64,000 nt of DNA, taken from the NCBI GenBank assembly GCA_964590135.1, contig CAZPVX010000027.1, forward strand, positions 1-64,000, written 5' to 3'. The translations under genes and the position numbers were made by a program. Positions 19,151 to 26,610 of the stretch are shown here, piece after piece. Under the pieces are notes generated by a model that saw only the letters and a program-made list of their open reading frames with translations, had not been told where the DNA came from and did no database searches. Position 1 is the stretch's first letter. Every line of letters begins with the position of its first letter. The stretch comes from JBDHWI01 sp964590135. Its GTDB lineage: Bacteria > Chloroflexota > Anaerolineae > J036 > Brachytrichaceae.

Positions 19151-20158
19151 ATGCGCATCTTTTCGCTTTTGCCAAAAGCGCCGCTCTACGTCGGCGACCT
19201 GATCGCCACCGACAAGGAATCGACGCGCGAATCCATCCCTTCCGACACGCTGTTCGCCGCGCTGGTGCTGGCGTGGAAGTGGCAGAGCAGGCTGGAGGAA
19301 CGCCTCGCGCAATGTCTGACAACGCCGGCGACATTGCGCGTCACCTCGGCTTTCCCGCGAGCCGGCGATGTGCGCCTGTTCCCCATGCCGCTTGGCCTGC
19401 GCTTAAATTTGGGGCAAACCACGCTCACCGGCAAGGATCGCAAACGCATCCATTGGGTGTCGGAAGGTGTGTTCCTGCGCATGATCAGCTATGGTGACCT
19501 GAGCAAAGAGCTTGACAAGAGCAATTTTGCGCAAGCCGGCGAGGTATGGCTGCTGCACACAGAGATGGACGCCCTGCGTAAACAGATGCAGGAGCCGAAG
19601 GAAGCGTTGCGATTCTGGCACAACGAAACGAACCCGCGTGTCACGGTTGATCGCGTGACCAGTGCATCCAACTTTTTTGAGACGGCGCAAGTGCGCTTTG
19701 CGACCGGCTGCGGGCTTTGGTTTGCGGCCACCGGCAAGGTGGACTGGGTGACGCAGGCATTGCCACACTTGCAAGACAGCGGGTTGGGCGGCATGAGGTC
19801 GGTGGGACACGGCGCGTTTTCATTCCAGCATTCTGATGTTGCAGACTGGCAATCCGCCGGCGATTACACCGTGTTGCTCTCGCGCTATGCGCCGGCAGAC
19901 AGCAGCGAAATGCGCGCAGCGTTATATGCGCCGGCCAGCGCGTTCAAACTGGAGACAGTGGGCGGCTGGTGCAACGATGACGATGGCAAAGCCTGGCGAC
20001 GCAAGCACGTGCGGCTGGCTGCCGAAGGATCGTTGATTGGCACGGCAGGCGTGGGCCGGCTGGTGGATGTGCATCCAGACGGTGTGATGAACCGCGCCGT
20101 CTTTCGCAATGGCATCGCCTTTGGCGTGCCGGCGCAACCCAAAGCGGTGAACGCATGA
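19151..20158 (+). CDS. csm4: Csm4, type III-A RAMP subunit
   Basis: A 335-residue Csm4. The start has APLYVGDLIATDKES and IPSDTLFAALVLAWKW, the family hallmark. DRVTSASNFFETAQVRF and DSGLGGMRSVGHGAF are also typical. Csm4 binds the 5' handle of the crRNA and contacts Cas10. It starts six bases after csm3 and overlaps csm5 by ATGA. Confidence 0.93.
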   Translation: MRIFSLLPKAPLYVGDLIATDKESTRESIPSDTLFAALVLAWKWQSRLEERLAQCLTTPATLRVTSAFPRAGDVRLFPMPLGLRLNLGQTTLTGKDRKRIHWVSEGVFLRMISYGDLSKELDKSNFAQAGEVWLLHTEMDALRKQMQEPKEALRFWHNETNPRVTVDRVTSASNFFETAQVRFATGCGLWFAATGKVDWVTQALPHLQDSGLGGMRSVGHGAFSFQHSDVADWQSAGDYTVLLSRYAPADSSEMRAALYAPASAFKLETVGGWCNDDDGKAWRRKHVRLAAEGSLIGTAGVGRLVDVHPDGVMNRAVFRNGIAFGVPAQPKAVNA

Positions 20159-21270
20159 CGGAGATCAGCAGAAACTACGCGGTCGAGATTGAAGTGCTGA
20201 CGCCGCTGCACATCGGCAAAGGCGTGAAGCTGCAACGCAACTATGACTTCGTGACGCAGCGCGGCATCACCTATCGCCTGAACACGCAAGCCATCCTCGA
20301 CGACTTCTGGCCGGAAGACCCGCGCCAACAGCAACTGATGCTCAGCCAGCCGCCGAGCGAGTTGATTCGCGATATAGACCTGTCAAAACAGCCGAAATAT
20401 GCGCTGTATCACTATCGCGGCGACCCGGGCATGAACCAAATCTTTGAACACATCAAGGATGTGCATGGACACGCTTACATTCCGGGTTCGTCGCTGAAGG
20501 GCGCGCTGCGCACGCTGCTGATGCGGACGATCATCGAACAGGTCAAGCAAGCGCCGATCACGCGCGGCGACATTGGCTATGCCATGCGTGATGGCCGCGA
20601 TGCGGGTGCGGCCAAGTCTGCCGCAGCCCGACTGGAAGCGCGCTACGCCGGCCCGGATGCCAACCATGATCTCTTTCGTGGCATCTCCATCAGCGACACG
20701 CAGACGACTGATGCTCTTAGACTTCAATCCGTACGCATGGTGCAAGGACTCAACAACGATGTGGAAGTCATCCCTGTGCGCACACGGCTTCACGCAACCA
20801 TTCGGGTAGATCGACACCTGATGATCATGGAGCGCGACAGCCTGCACTTCGAAAAAGACCGGACGCAAGTCATCACATCTTTTGCAAAGGCCGCGAATTT
20901 CACTGTCAGAACGCGCATCGACCAGGAACTCGCGTGGCATTTTGAGCGAAATGACAAAAGCCCGGCCTCGTTGTTCTACGCCAGCTTGAAAGCCGAACTC
21001 AAAGACCCCGAGTTTCACAAGAAGGCCTTCTTTTTGCAGGTCGGCTTTGCCACCGGCTGGCGCGCCAAGACGTTGATCGGCGGCCTGAAAGACGGCGACC
21101 CACTGCTTGAGCAAGTCATACAAGACTTCCATTTGGACGCCGGCGGCAAGCGCAAAGGTGCGGAGCCACGCCAGACAGGCGACCCGTTTCCAAAAGCACG
21201 TCATGTATCGCTCGTCAATGAAGCGCCGGCGCTGCCCATGGGCTGGGTGAAGGTGCATTTTCTGTCGTAG
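20155..21270 (+). CDS. csm5: Csm5, type III-A RAMP subunit
   Basis: A 371-residue RAMP protein. VEIEVLTPLHIGKGVKL and AYIPGSSLKGALRTLLMR are typical of Csm5, which caps the 3' end of the crRNA and takes part in crRNA maturation. Late residues include VGFATGWRAKTLIG. The start overlaps csm4 by four bases. Confidence 0.94.
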   Translation: MTEISRNYAVEIEVLTPLHIGKGVKLQRNYDFVTQRGITYRLNTQAILDDFWPEDPRQQQLMLSQPPSELIRDIDLSKQPKYALYHYRGDPGMNQIFEHIKDVHGHAYIPGSSLKGALRTLLMRTIIEQVKQAPITRGDIGYAMRDGRDAGAAKSAAARLEARYAGPDANHDLFRGISISDTQTTDALRLQSVRMVQGLNNDVEVIPVRTRLHATIRVDRHLMIMERDSLHFEKDRTQVITSFAKAANFTVRTRIDQELAWHFERNDKSPASLFYASLKAELKDPEFHKKAFFLQVGFATGWRAKTLIGGLKDGDPLLEQVIQDFHLDAGGKRKGAEPRQTGDPFPKARHVSLVNEAPALPMGWVKVHFLS

Positions 21271-21336
21271 ACAAACCGGTTTGCTTAATCAGCATCCATA
21301 TTGAGTTGTCAAGTTGTTCAAAGGGGAGAACACGAG

Positions 21337-21639
21337 ATGAGAAATCGTGGTGGATTCAATTGGAGGGCGATACAGATCATTCTTGTCATCACTGCCCTCG
21401 CGGGCATTTCCATCACTCAATGCCGAGATCGCGCTGAATGCACGGCCAGTGGTGGCCTCTATGTCGATAAGTCTCGTTACAGCGCTCGGGTCTATACATC
21501 TGATTCTTCGTGTTGGCAGGGCGTGAAAGGTTTGACATATGACGAGTGCAAGGCGCGTGAGGGTTTTTGGGGCGACCCAAAAGAAGATTTCACTTCGCGA
21601 TACAACAACCCCAATGAAACCTGCTACTTTCCCAAATAG
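21337..21639 (+). CDS. Small single-pass membrane or secreted cysteine-rich protein inside the csm operon
   Basis: A 100-residue protein that I do not recognise. Residues about 11-27 (AIQIILVITALAGISIT) form one membrane segment or signal peptide after a basic start. The rest is polar with five cysteines, so it probably lies outside the cytoplasm. The site AGGGGAG before the ATG at 21337 supports translation. It sits 66 bases after csm5 and 110 bases before the csx1-like gene on the same strand. It does not look like a known Cas protein. Confidence 0.6.
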   Translation: MRNRGGFNWRAIQIILVITALAGISITQCRDRAECTASGGLYVDKSRYSARVYTSDSSCWQGVKGLTYDECKAREGFWGDPKEDFTSRYNNPNETCYFPK

Positions 21640-21749
21640 GAATGATGAATAAGCCACCACCCATAAGAGAAGCCCGAAAGCAATTCTCATAGGATTATCA
21701 AGGCATCTCAACACCAATAGGCACAATTAAGTAGTCTGTTATCAATCTC

Positions 21750-22966
21750 ATGTCGAACAACACATCCATCCCGCACGACCGCACCATCATTACGTTTCTG
21801 GGAACAAACCCGAGACCAGCGACCTACGTTTTTGAAGGTCAAACATATTCGGGTGAACAATTCGCAAAAGCGCTGCATCAGTTTTGCCCTTATACGCGAA
21901 TGCTGGTATGCCTGACCGACAAAGCGCGCGATGAAAGTTGGCACTACATTGAAGTGTTGGACGATCCACGTATCTGCCCCATTGACATACCAACTGCCGG
22001 TACACCACACGATATGTGGCGTGTGTTCGAGATCATTACTGAAGCGGTTAAAGAAAATGAGCATGTGGTTTTCGACATCACACATGCGTTTCGATCGCTC
22101 CCATTTCTCGTGTTTCTCTTCGCCGCATACTTGAAGACGGCCAAGCGGGTGACCATTGATGCCGTTTACTATGGCGCGTATGAATTGGGCAATCCTGCGC
22201 CTGTGCAAGATTTATCTGAATTCGTGTCCATGATCGACTGGATTACCGCTACTGAGCGCTTTGTGCAAACCGGCAGCGGGGAAGCACTCGCCGATTTGCT
22301 TCGCGACCGTGTTCCCCCCGGCCCGATGATGCGAACAGACTTGCAACAAAGGGAATTGGGCAAGAGCTTGAAATATCTTGCCGGTGTGATCGAAGATACA
22401 TCGGCTTCACTTGCCATTACCCACCCGCTGGAAACGATGGCTCAGGCGGCCAATATGGAACGTGCCTTAAATCAGGCGCAGGCAGCCACATCGACTCTGG
22501 TCAAACCCTTCGACGTGCTGGCTGGGCAAGTAAGGCAGGCCTATGCGCCATTTGCATTGGGTGACGCGAAAGGTCTTGCGAATGCGCGAACCAATCTCAC
22601 CATCCAAAATGACATGATCAAATGGTATATAGACAAAGACCAGTTTGTTCAAGCAGCGACGCTCATGAGGGAATGGCTGGTTTCAATCGGAATGTTTGGG
22701 ATTGCTTGCACTGACTTGTTTGACCGAGCGCAACGTGATGCGGTTGAACATTCATTGAACAACCTCGCAGAACAACGAAAACCAAGACCTAGAAATCCGC
22801 TAAACCCAAATCGCGATAGCGATCTTCGCACCATGCCTTATCAATCAAAACTGATTGATCTGTGGATTGACGTTACGGTTCTACGGAACGATCTGGCACA
22901 CTGCGGTATGGATCTGAAGAACACGAAAAGTGCCAAAGCTGTTGCCAATTCAATCAGTGCACTCTT
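21750..22966 (+). CDS. Csx1/Csx2-type CARF-HEPN protein (DxTHG family), 3' end lost in gap
   Basis: 406 codons are visible before the run of Ns. The CARF part includes TIITFLGTNPRPATYVF and VFDITHAFRSLPF, a variant of the DxTHG motif with Asp109. The C-terminal part has the HEPN ribonuclease motif R-x4-H in LRNDLAHCG (Arg379, His384). Such proteins are activated by cyclic oligoadenylates made by Cas10 and degrade RNA. Position after csm5 fits. The last residues and the stop are missing. Confidence 0.87.
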
Positions 22967-22976
22967 NNNNNNNNNN
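22967..22976. other. Assembly gap (ten Ns)
   Basis: Ten Ns join two contigs. Left of it the csx1-like gene is near 47-50% G+C; right of it the csx15-cas1-cas2 block is clearly higher. The true distance and any genes lost here are unknown. Confidence 0.99.
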
Positions 22977-22988
22977 GGCAACGGCTCC

Positions 22989-23369
22989 ATGATCCTCCTC
23001 AACTTCTCGCACCCGCTCAGCGACGAGCAGCGCGCCGGCGTCGAAGCCCTCGCCGCCGCCCCCATCACCCGCGTCATCGACGCGCCGGCGCAGTTCGACC
23101 ACCAGCAGCCCTTCGCCCCGCAGCTCGATGCCTTGCTCGCCCGCGTCCCGCTCTCCCCATCCGAATGGCAGAGCGAATCCATCTTGATACAACCGCCCAG
23201 CCTCAGCGCCATCGCCGTCGCGCTGCTGGCTGCCCTGCATGGCCGCATGGGTTACTTCCCGGCCGCGCTGCGCATGCGGCCCGTCAAGGATGCCCTGCCG
23301 CCGCGCTTCGAGCCGGCCGAGATCATCAACCTGCAAGCCCTGCGCGACGCCGCGCGCGCCCAGCGCTGA
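22989..23369 (+). CDS. Csx15-like protein (CARF-related, candidate ring nuclease)
   Basis: A 126-residue protein beginning MILLNFSHPLSDEQRAGVEAL, which is how Csx15 family proteins start. Csx15 members sit in type III loci and have been proposed to belong to the CARF-related group that removes cyclic oligoadenylates. The conserved-looking SILIQPPSLSAIAVALLAALHGRMGYFPA forms the core. The ATG at 22989 lies 13 bases after the gap, so the start is plausible but not certain. It precedes cas1 by 26 bases. Confidence 0.65.
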   Translation: MILLNFSHPLSDEQRAGVEALAAAPITRVIDAPAQFDHQQPFAPQLDALLARVPLSPSEWQSESILIQPPSLSAIAVALLAALHGRMGYFPAALRMRPVKDALPPRFEPAEIINLQALRDAARAQR

Positions 23370-23395
23370 CAGTTCACCTTCATCTCACCTTCATC

Positions 23396-24418
23396 ATGCC
23401 AACCCTCTACCTCGTCGAACACGGCTCCAGCCTGCGCCACGCCCATCAGCAGTTGATCGTCGAAAAAGACGACCAGCCGCTGGCTGAATTGCCGCTCGCC
23501 CAGGTCGAGGAGGTCATCGTCTGCGCCAACGTCAACATCACCACCCCCACCATCAAGCTGCTGCTCTATCACGGCATCGAGGTGGTGTATCTCACCGCGG
23601 GCGGCGAGTTTTGCGGCCGCCTGAGCGGCCCACACACCGGCAGCGCCGACCTGCGCCGGCGCCAATACGCCGCCTCGCTCGATCCGGTCTTCACCCTCAA
23701 CGTGGCGCGCGCCTGCGTCGCCGGCAAACTGCGCAACATGCGCGCCCTGCTCATGCGCTACAACCGTGACCTGCGCGACGACGCCATCGCCAGCGCCGCC
23801 CAGACCATCGACGCCGCCGATGATGGCCTGCCCGCAGCCGCCGATCTCGCCACTGTCATGGGCATCGAGGGCGCCGCCAGCGCCGCCTACTTCGGCGTGC
23901 TGGCGCGGCTGTTCAAGTCCCCAGCAACTGGGGGCAAGCACGATTGGGGCTTCGACGGCCGCAACCGCCGGCCCCCAGCCGACCCCATCAACGTGCTGCT
24001 CTCCTTCGGCTACACCCTGCTCGCCAGAGCCATGCAGAGCGCCGCACTCACCGCCGGCCTCGACGTCGCCATCGGCTTTTTGCACCAGCCCGTCGCCGGC
24101 CGGCCCGCCCTCGCGCTCGATCTGATGGAGGAATTTCGCCCCATCATCGTCGACAGCACCGTGCTGCGCTGCCTGAACGCCAGCCTGATCAAGCCCGAGC
24201 ATTTCAGCCCCAGCGACGAGCCGGCGCGCCCGATCGTGCTGGCGCCCGAGGCCGCCAAAATCTTCATCGCCGAGTTCGAGGCGCGGCTGGAGGTGGAATT
24301 TGCCCACCCCGCCTCGACCGAGCGCGTCACCTACCGCCGCTGCTTCGAACTGCAGGCGCGCGACCTCGCCAACGCCGTGCGCGGCGTCGGCCAATACGAC
24401 CCCTTCATGGTGCGCTGA
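23396..24418 (+). CDS. cas1: Cas1 integrase
   Basis: A 340-residue Cas1. The metal-binding residues are visible: Glu in VMGIEGAASAAYF, His in IGFLHQPVAGRP and Asp/Glu in LALDLMEEFRPI. The N-terminus MPTLYLVEHGSSLRHAHQQL is that of a full Cas1. It inserts new spacers together with Cas2. The start is the ATG at 23396, although the frame is open further upstream. The TGATG overlap links it to cas2. Confidence 0.96.
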   Translation: MPTLYLVEHGSSLRHAHQQLIVEKDDQPLAELPLAQVEEVIVCANVNITTPTIKLLLYHGIEVVYLTAGGEFCGRLSGPHTGSADLRRRQYAASLDPVFTLNVARACVAGKLRNMRALLMRYNRDLRDDAIASAAQTIDAADDGLPAAADLATVMGIEGAASAAYFGVLARLFKSPATGGKHDWGFDGRNRRPPADPINVLLSFGYTLLARAMQSAALTAGLDVAIGFLHQPVAGRPALALDLMEEFRPIIVDSTVLRCLNASLIKPEHFSPSDEPARPIVLAPEAAKIFIAEFEARLEVEFAHPASTERVTYRRCFELQARDLANAVRGVGQYDPFMVR

Positions 24419-24762
24419 TGACCCTGCCCCAACCCCATGCCCTGCCGGATGAGATTCCGCCGGCCACCGCCCGCCCGCCGGCGCAAAAATACTTCGTCAT
24501 CAGCTATGATGTCAGCGACGACAAGCGCCGCAACAAGATCGCCCGCACCCTGCTGGGCTACGGCGAGCGCGTGCAAGACAGCGTGTTCGAATGCCTGCTG
24601 GATGCCGCCCAGATGCACGCATTGCGCCGCCGGCTGGACAGGTTGATCGACCCCAAAGCCGACAGCGTGCGCTTCTATAACCTCGGCGCAGTGACCAGCG
24701 CCGACGTGGAGGTGCAGGGGCTGGGCCGCGTGACGACGGTGCCGGCGGTCTACATCGTGTAG
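24418..24762 (+). CDS. cas2: Cas2 with proline-rich N-terminal extension
   Basis: A 114-residue protein. The ferredoxin-like core starts with KYFVISYDVSDDKRRNKIA and contains ERVQDSVFECLLD, as in Cas2. About 23 residues rich in proline and alanine precede the core, which most Cas2 proteins lack. No internal ATG offers a shorter start, so the extension seems real. The start overlaps the cas1 stop by one base. Confidence 0.94.
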   Translation: MTLPQPHALPDEIPPATARPPAQKYFVISYDVSDDKRRNKIARTLLGYGERVQDSVFECLLDAAQMHALRRRLDRLIDPKADSVRFYNLGAVTSADVEVQGLGRVTTVPAVYIV

Positions 24763-24968
24763 CCGCGCCTTGAAAGCGGTTTCGCGAGACCCACCCTGTT
24801 TTGGGTCGCTCGCGGGGGCTTGCCAGCGGGGGGTCTCGCGGCGAATCTGAGAGTGGATTGCGTCGTGCCACCTGGGCCGACGGGAGGGCAGATCAGTGGA
24901 GCAAAAAGTTGTGAATCTGGCACTTTTTCAATTGACAGATGGGAGACGCGGCCTGTAGAATACAGAGG
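24763..24968 (+). promoter_or_regulatory. CRISPR leader with promoter TTGACA-18-TAGAAT
   Basis: The 206 bases between cas2 and the first repeat hold a near-consensus promoter: -35 TTGACA at 24932-24937 and -10 TAGAAT at 24956-24961, spacing 18. The predicted start falls at about 24968, at the first base of repeat 1. An inverted repeat (AAAAAGT ... ACTTTTT) lies just upstream of the -35. A hairpin with arms GACCCA and TGGGTC near 24790-24810 could end the cas transcript. Confidence 0.8.
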
Positions 24969-26238
24969 CTTGAAACGCAGGTGATGCCCGCAGGGGCATT
25001 AAGACGCGATGGCCGGCCAGATGCTGGAGTTCTTCAAAACGACGCCTTGAAACGCAGGTGATGCCCGCAGGGGCATTAAGACTTACCTCAGTAACATCCG
25101 GTTTGGCGACCAATTTTAGTCGCCCTTGAAACGCAGGTGATGCCCGCAGGGGCATTAAGACGATCTGAAACCGGCACCTCGAACGTCGCCATTGAAGTTG
25201 CTTGAAACGCAGGTGATGCCCGCAGGGGCATTAAGACCGCCATCACGGCGGCCTCGGCAGTATCAAACCACCCGTTCTCTTGAAACGCAGGTGATGCCCG
25301 CAGGGGCATTAAGACCCGTGACGGACTTCAGGAACACGTGCGGCTTTAACACTAACCCTTGAAACGCAGGTGATGCCCGCAGGGGCATTAAGACTGCAAC
25401 TCGATGGCGATCAGAAACTCCGGCCACGACAGCTTGAAACGCAGGTGATGCCCGCAGGGGCATTAAGACAGGTCGCGTTTGCTCCTTACTGGCGGGATTC
25501 CAGCACCCGCTTGCCTTGAAACGCAGGTGATGCCCGCAGGGGCATTAAGACATTGTTTCCATCAACTAGATACAGCGTCGCAAAGATCTTGAAACGCAGG
25601 TGATGCCCGCAGGGGCATTAAGACCTCACTGCCCTTCTCCGGTTCAAGTGGCTCGACATTGACTTGAAACGCAGGTGATGCCCGCAGGGGCATTAAGACC
25701 TCAAAGATGGGCGAGTGCATCGGCAAATCAAGCGGGAGCTTGAAACGCAGGTGATGCCCGCAGGGGCATTAAGACTCCTCCTCGTCGGCCTCTTGCGCCA
25801 GCCGGCGCTTCCTGCCTTGAAACGCAGGTGATGCCCGCAGGGGCATTAAGACGCTGCCACTCCAGCGGCTTCTCCTGCCGGAGGGCATTGCACTTGAAAC
25901 GCAGGTGATGCCCGCAGGGGCATTAAGACATCGAGCGACATGTGTGCCAGACTGCGAATTGTATTCTCTTGAAACGCAGGTGATGCCCGCAGGGGCATTA
26001 AGACAGCGTGTGCTGCATGATCTTCTCGCCCGTCGTGGGCGAGCTTGAAACGCAGGTGATGCCCGCAGGGGCATTAAGACTTTAACACTAACCGCACGCC
26101 CGCGAAGGTGAAGTCACCTTCCTTGAAACGCAGGTGATGCCCGCAGGGGCATTAAGACACATCTTCTACCAGGCCATAGCGCCAACAAGCGGCCTTCTTG
26201 TCTTGAAACGCAGGTGATGCCCGCAGGGGCATTAAGAC
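24969..26238 (+). CRISPR. CRISPR array: 17 identical 37-bp repeats, 16 spacers of 36-45 bp
   Basis: The repeat runs from CTTGAAACGCAGG to GGGGCATTAAGAC and contains a hairpin (ATGCCC-GCAG-GGGCAT). The last eight bases ATTAAGAC resemble the ATTGAAAC-type 5' handle of type III crRNAs. Repeats begin at 24969, 25046, 25125, 25201, 25279, 25358, 25433, 25515, 25588, 25663, 25739, 25816, 25893, 25968, 26044, 26122 and 26202. All copies look identical. Handle, leader promoter and cas2 position agree on plus-strand transcription. Spacers 5 and 15 overlap in sequence (see findings). Confidence 0.99.
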
Positions 26239-26240
26239 AC

Positions 26241-26357
26241 AACATCGAAAACAGCAAAGAGTGGCGTTACGAGACATTGGACCCTGAAACAGCAGCGCAA
26301 TTTCGGGAGAAATACTCTCAGGAATATCGCTGGCTGGTGCAGGGATTCGTTGATTAG
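26241..26357 (+). pseudogene. 3' fragment of a phage-like coding sequence directly after the last repeat
   Basis: An open frame of 38 codons ends at a TAG (26355-26357), with protein ending EYRWLVQGFVD. The frame has normal-looking coding character, no start of its own, and is cut at its 5' end by the last CRISPR repeat. The stop lies nine bases before the next small gene, a phage-like packing. No family recognised. The frame also continues back through the repeat to an ATG at 26217. Confidence 0.4.
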
Positions 26358-26366
26358 GAGAAAGCA

Positions 26367-26459
26367 ATGTTTGATTTTTTAATCGCCTTCTTCTTCTGGC
26401 TGACTAACTGGCTGGAAGAGAAAGAGAAAGAGAAGAAGAACAAGCCAAAAGGCAAGTAA
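26367..26459 (+). CDS. 30-residue membrane-anchored peptide with charged tail
   Basis: MFDFLIAFFFWLTNWLEEKE followed by a lysine/glutamate-rich tail ending PKGK. The first 16 residues form a hydrophobic helix, and the tail would stay in the cytoplasm. The ribosome site AGGAG lies 7 bases before the ATG, which is better than many genes here. Small proteins of this shape are common in phage genomes; the function is unknown. It lies between the CRISPR array and a tRNA remnant. Confidence 0.5.
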   Translation: MFDFLIAFFFWLTNWLEEKEKEKKNKPKGK

Positions 26460-26465
26460 TGCAAT

Positions 26466-26532
26466 GCCCCAGTAGACTAATGGATAGGTCACCAATCTTC
26501 TAAATTGGCGCGTGTAGGTTCAAATCCTACCT
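26466..26532 (+). tRNA. tRNA-Arg (anticodon UCU) with 3' acceptor strand replaced: remnant
   Basis: The D arm (GACT/GGTC), anticodon arm (CCAAT-CTTCTAA-ATTGG, anticodon UCU) and T arm (GTAGG-TTCAAAT-CCTAC) are perfect or near-perfect. The 5' acceptor GCCCCAG should pair with CTGGGGC, but only the first two bases (CT) are present. CRISPR repeat sequence follows from 26533. The molecule is therefore unlikely to be charged. Phages often carry tRNA-Arg(UCU). Confidence 0.8.
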
Positions 26533-26556
26533 CTTGAAACGGCAGGTGATGCCCGC
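26533..26556 (+). repeat. Degenerate, truncated CRISPR repeat
   Basis: CTTGAAACGGCAGGTGATGC and the next four bases match the first 23 bases of the array repeat, with one inserted G. The rest of the repeat is missing. It lies 294 bases after the end of repeat 17 and marks the distal boundary of the phage-like segment. Confidence 0.85.
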
Positions 26557-26610
26557 GCCAGCGGCCCCATCCCCTCACCCCATATCCCCACTCCTGGCGA
26601 TAATTGCCCC

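Noticed and set aside
23165..23395. Longer Cas1 with about 77 extra N-terminal residues
   Set aside because: The upstream frame overlaps the Csx15-like gene, and the ATG at 23396 matches the normal Cas1 start.
24928..26367. Several minus-strand reading frames with repeated MPLRASPAFQ motifs
   Set aside because: They are translations of the CRISPR repeats and spacers, not genes.
26466..26532. Functional tRNA-Arg
   Set aside because: Only three of the seven acceptor pairs can form, because CRISPR repeat sequence replaces the 3' strand.
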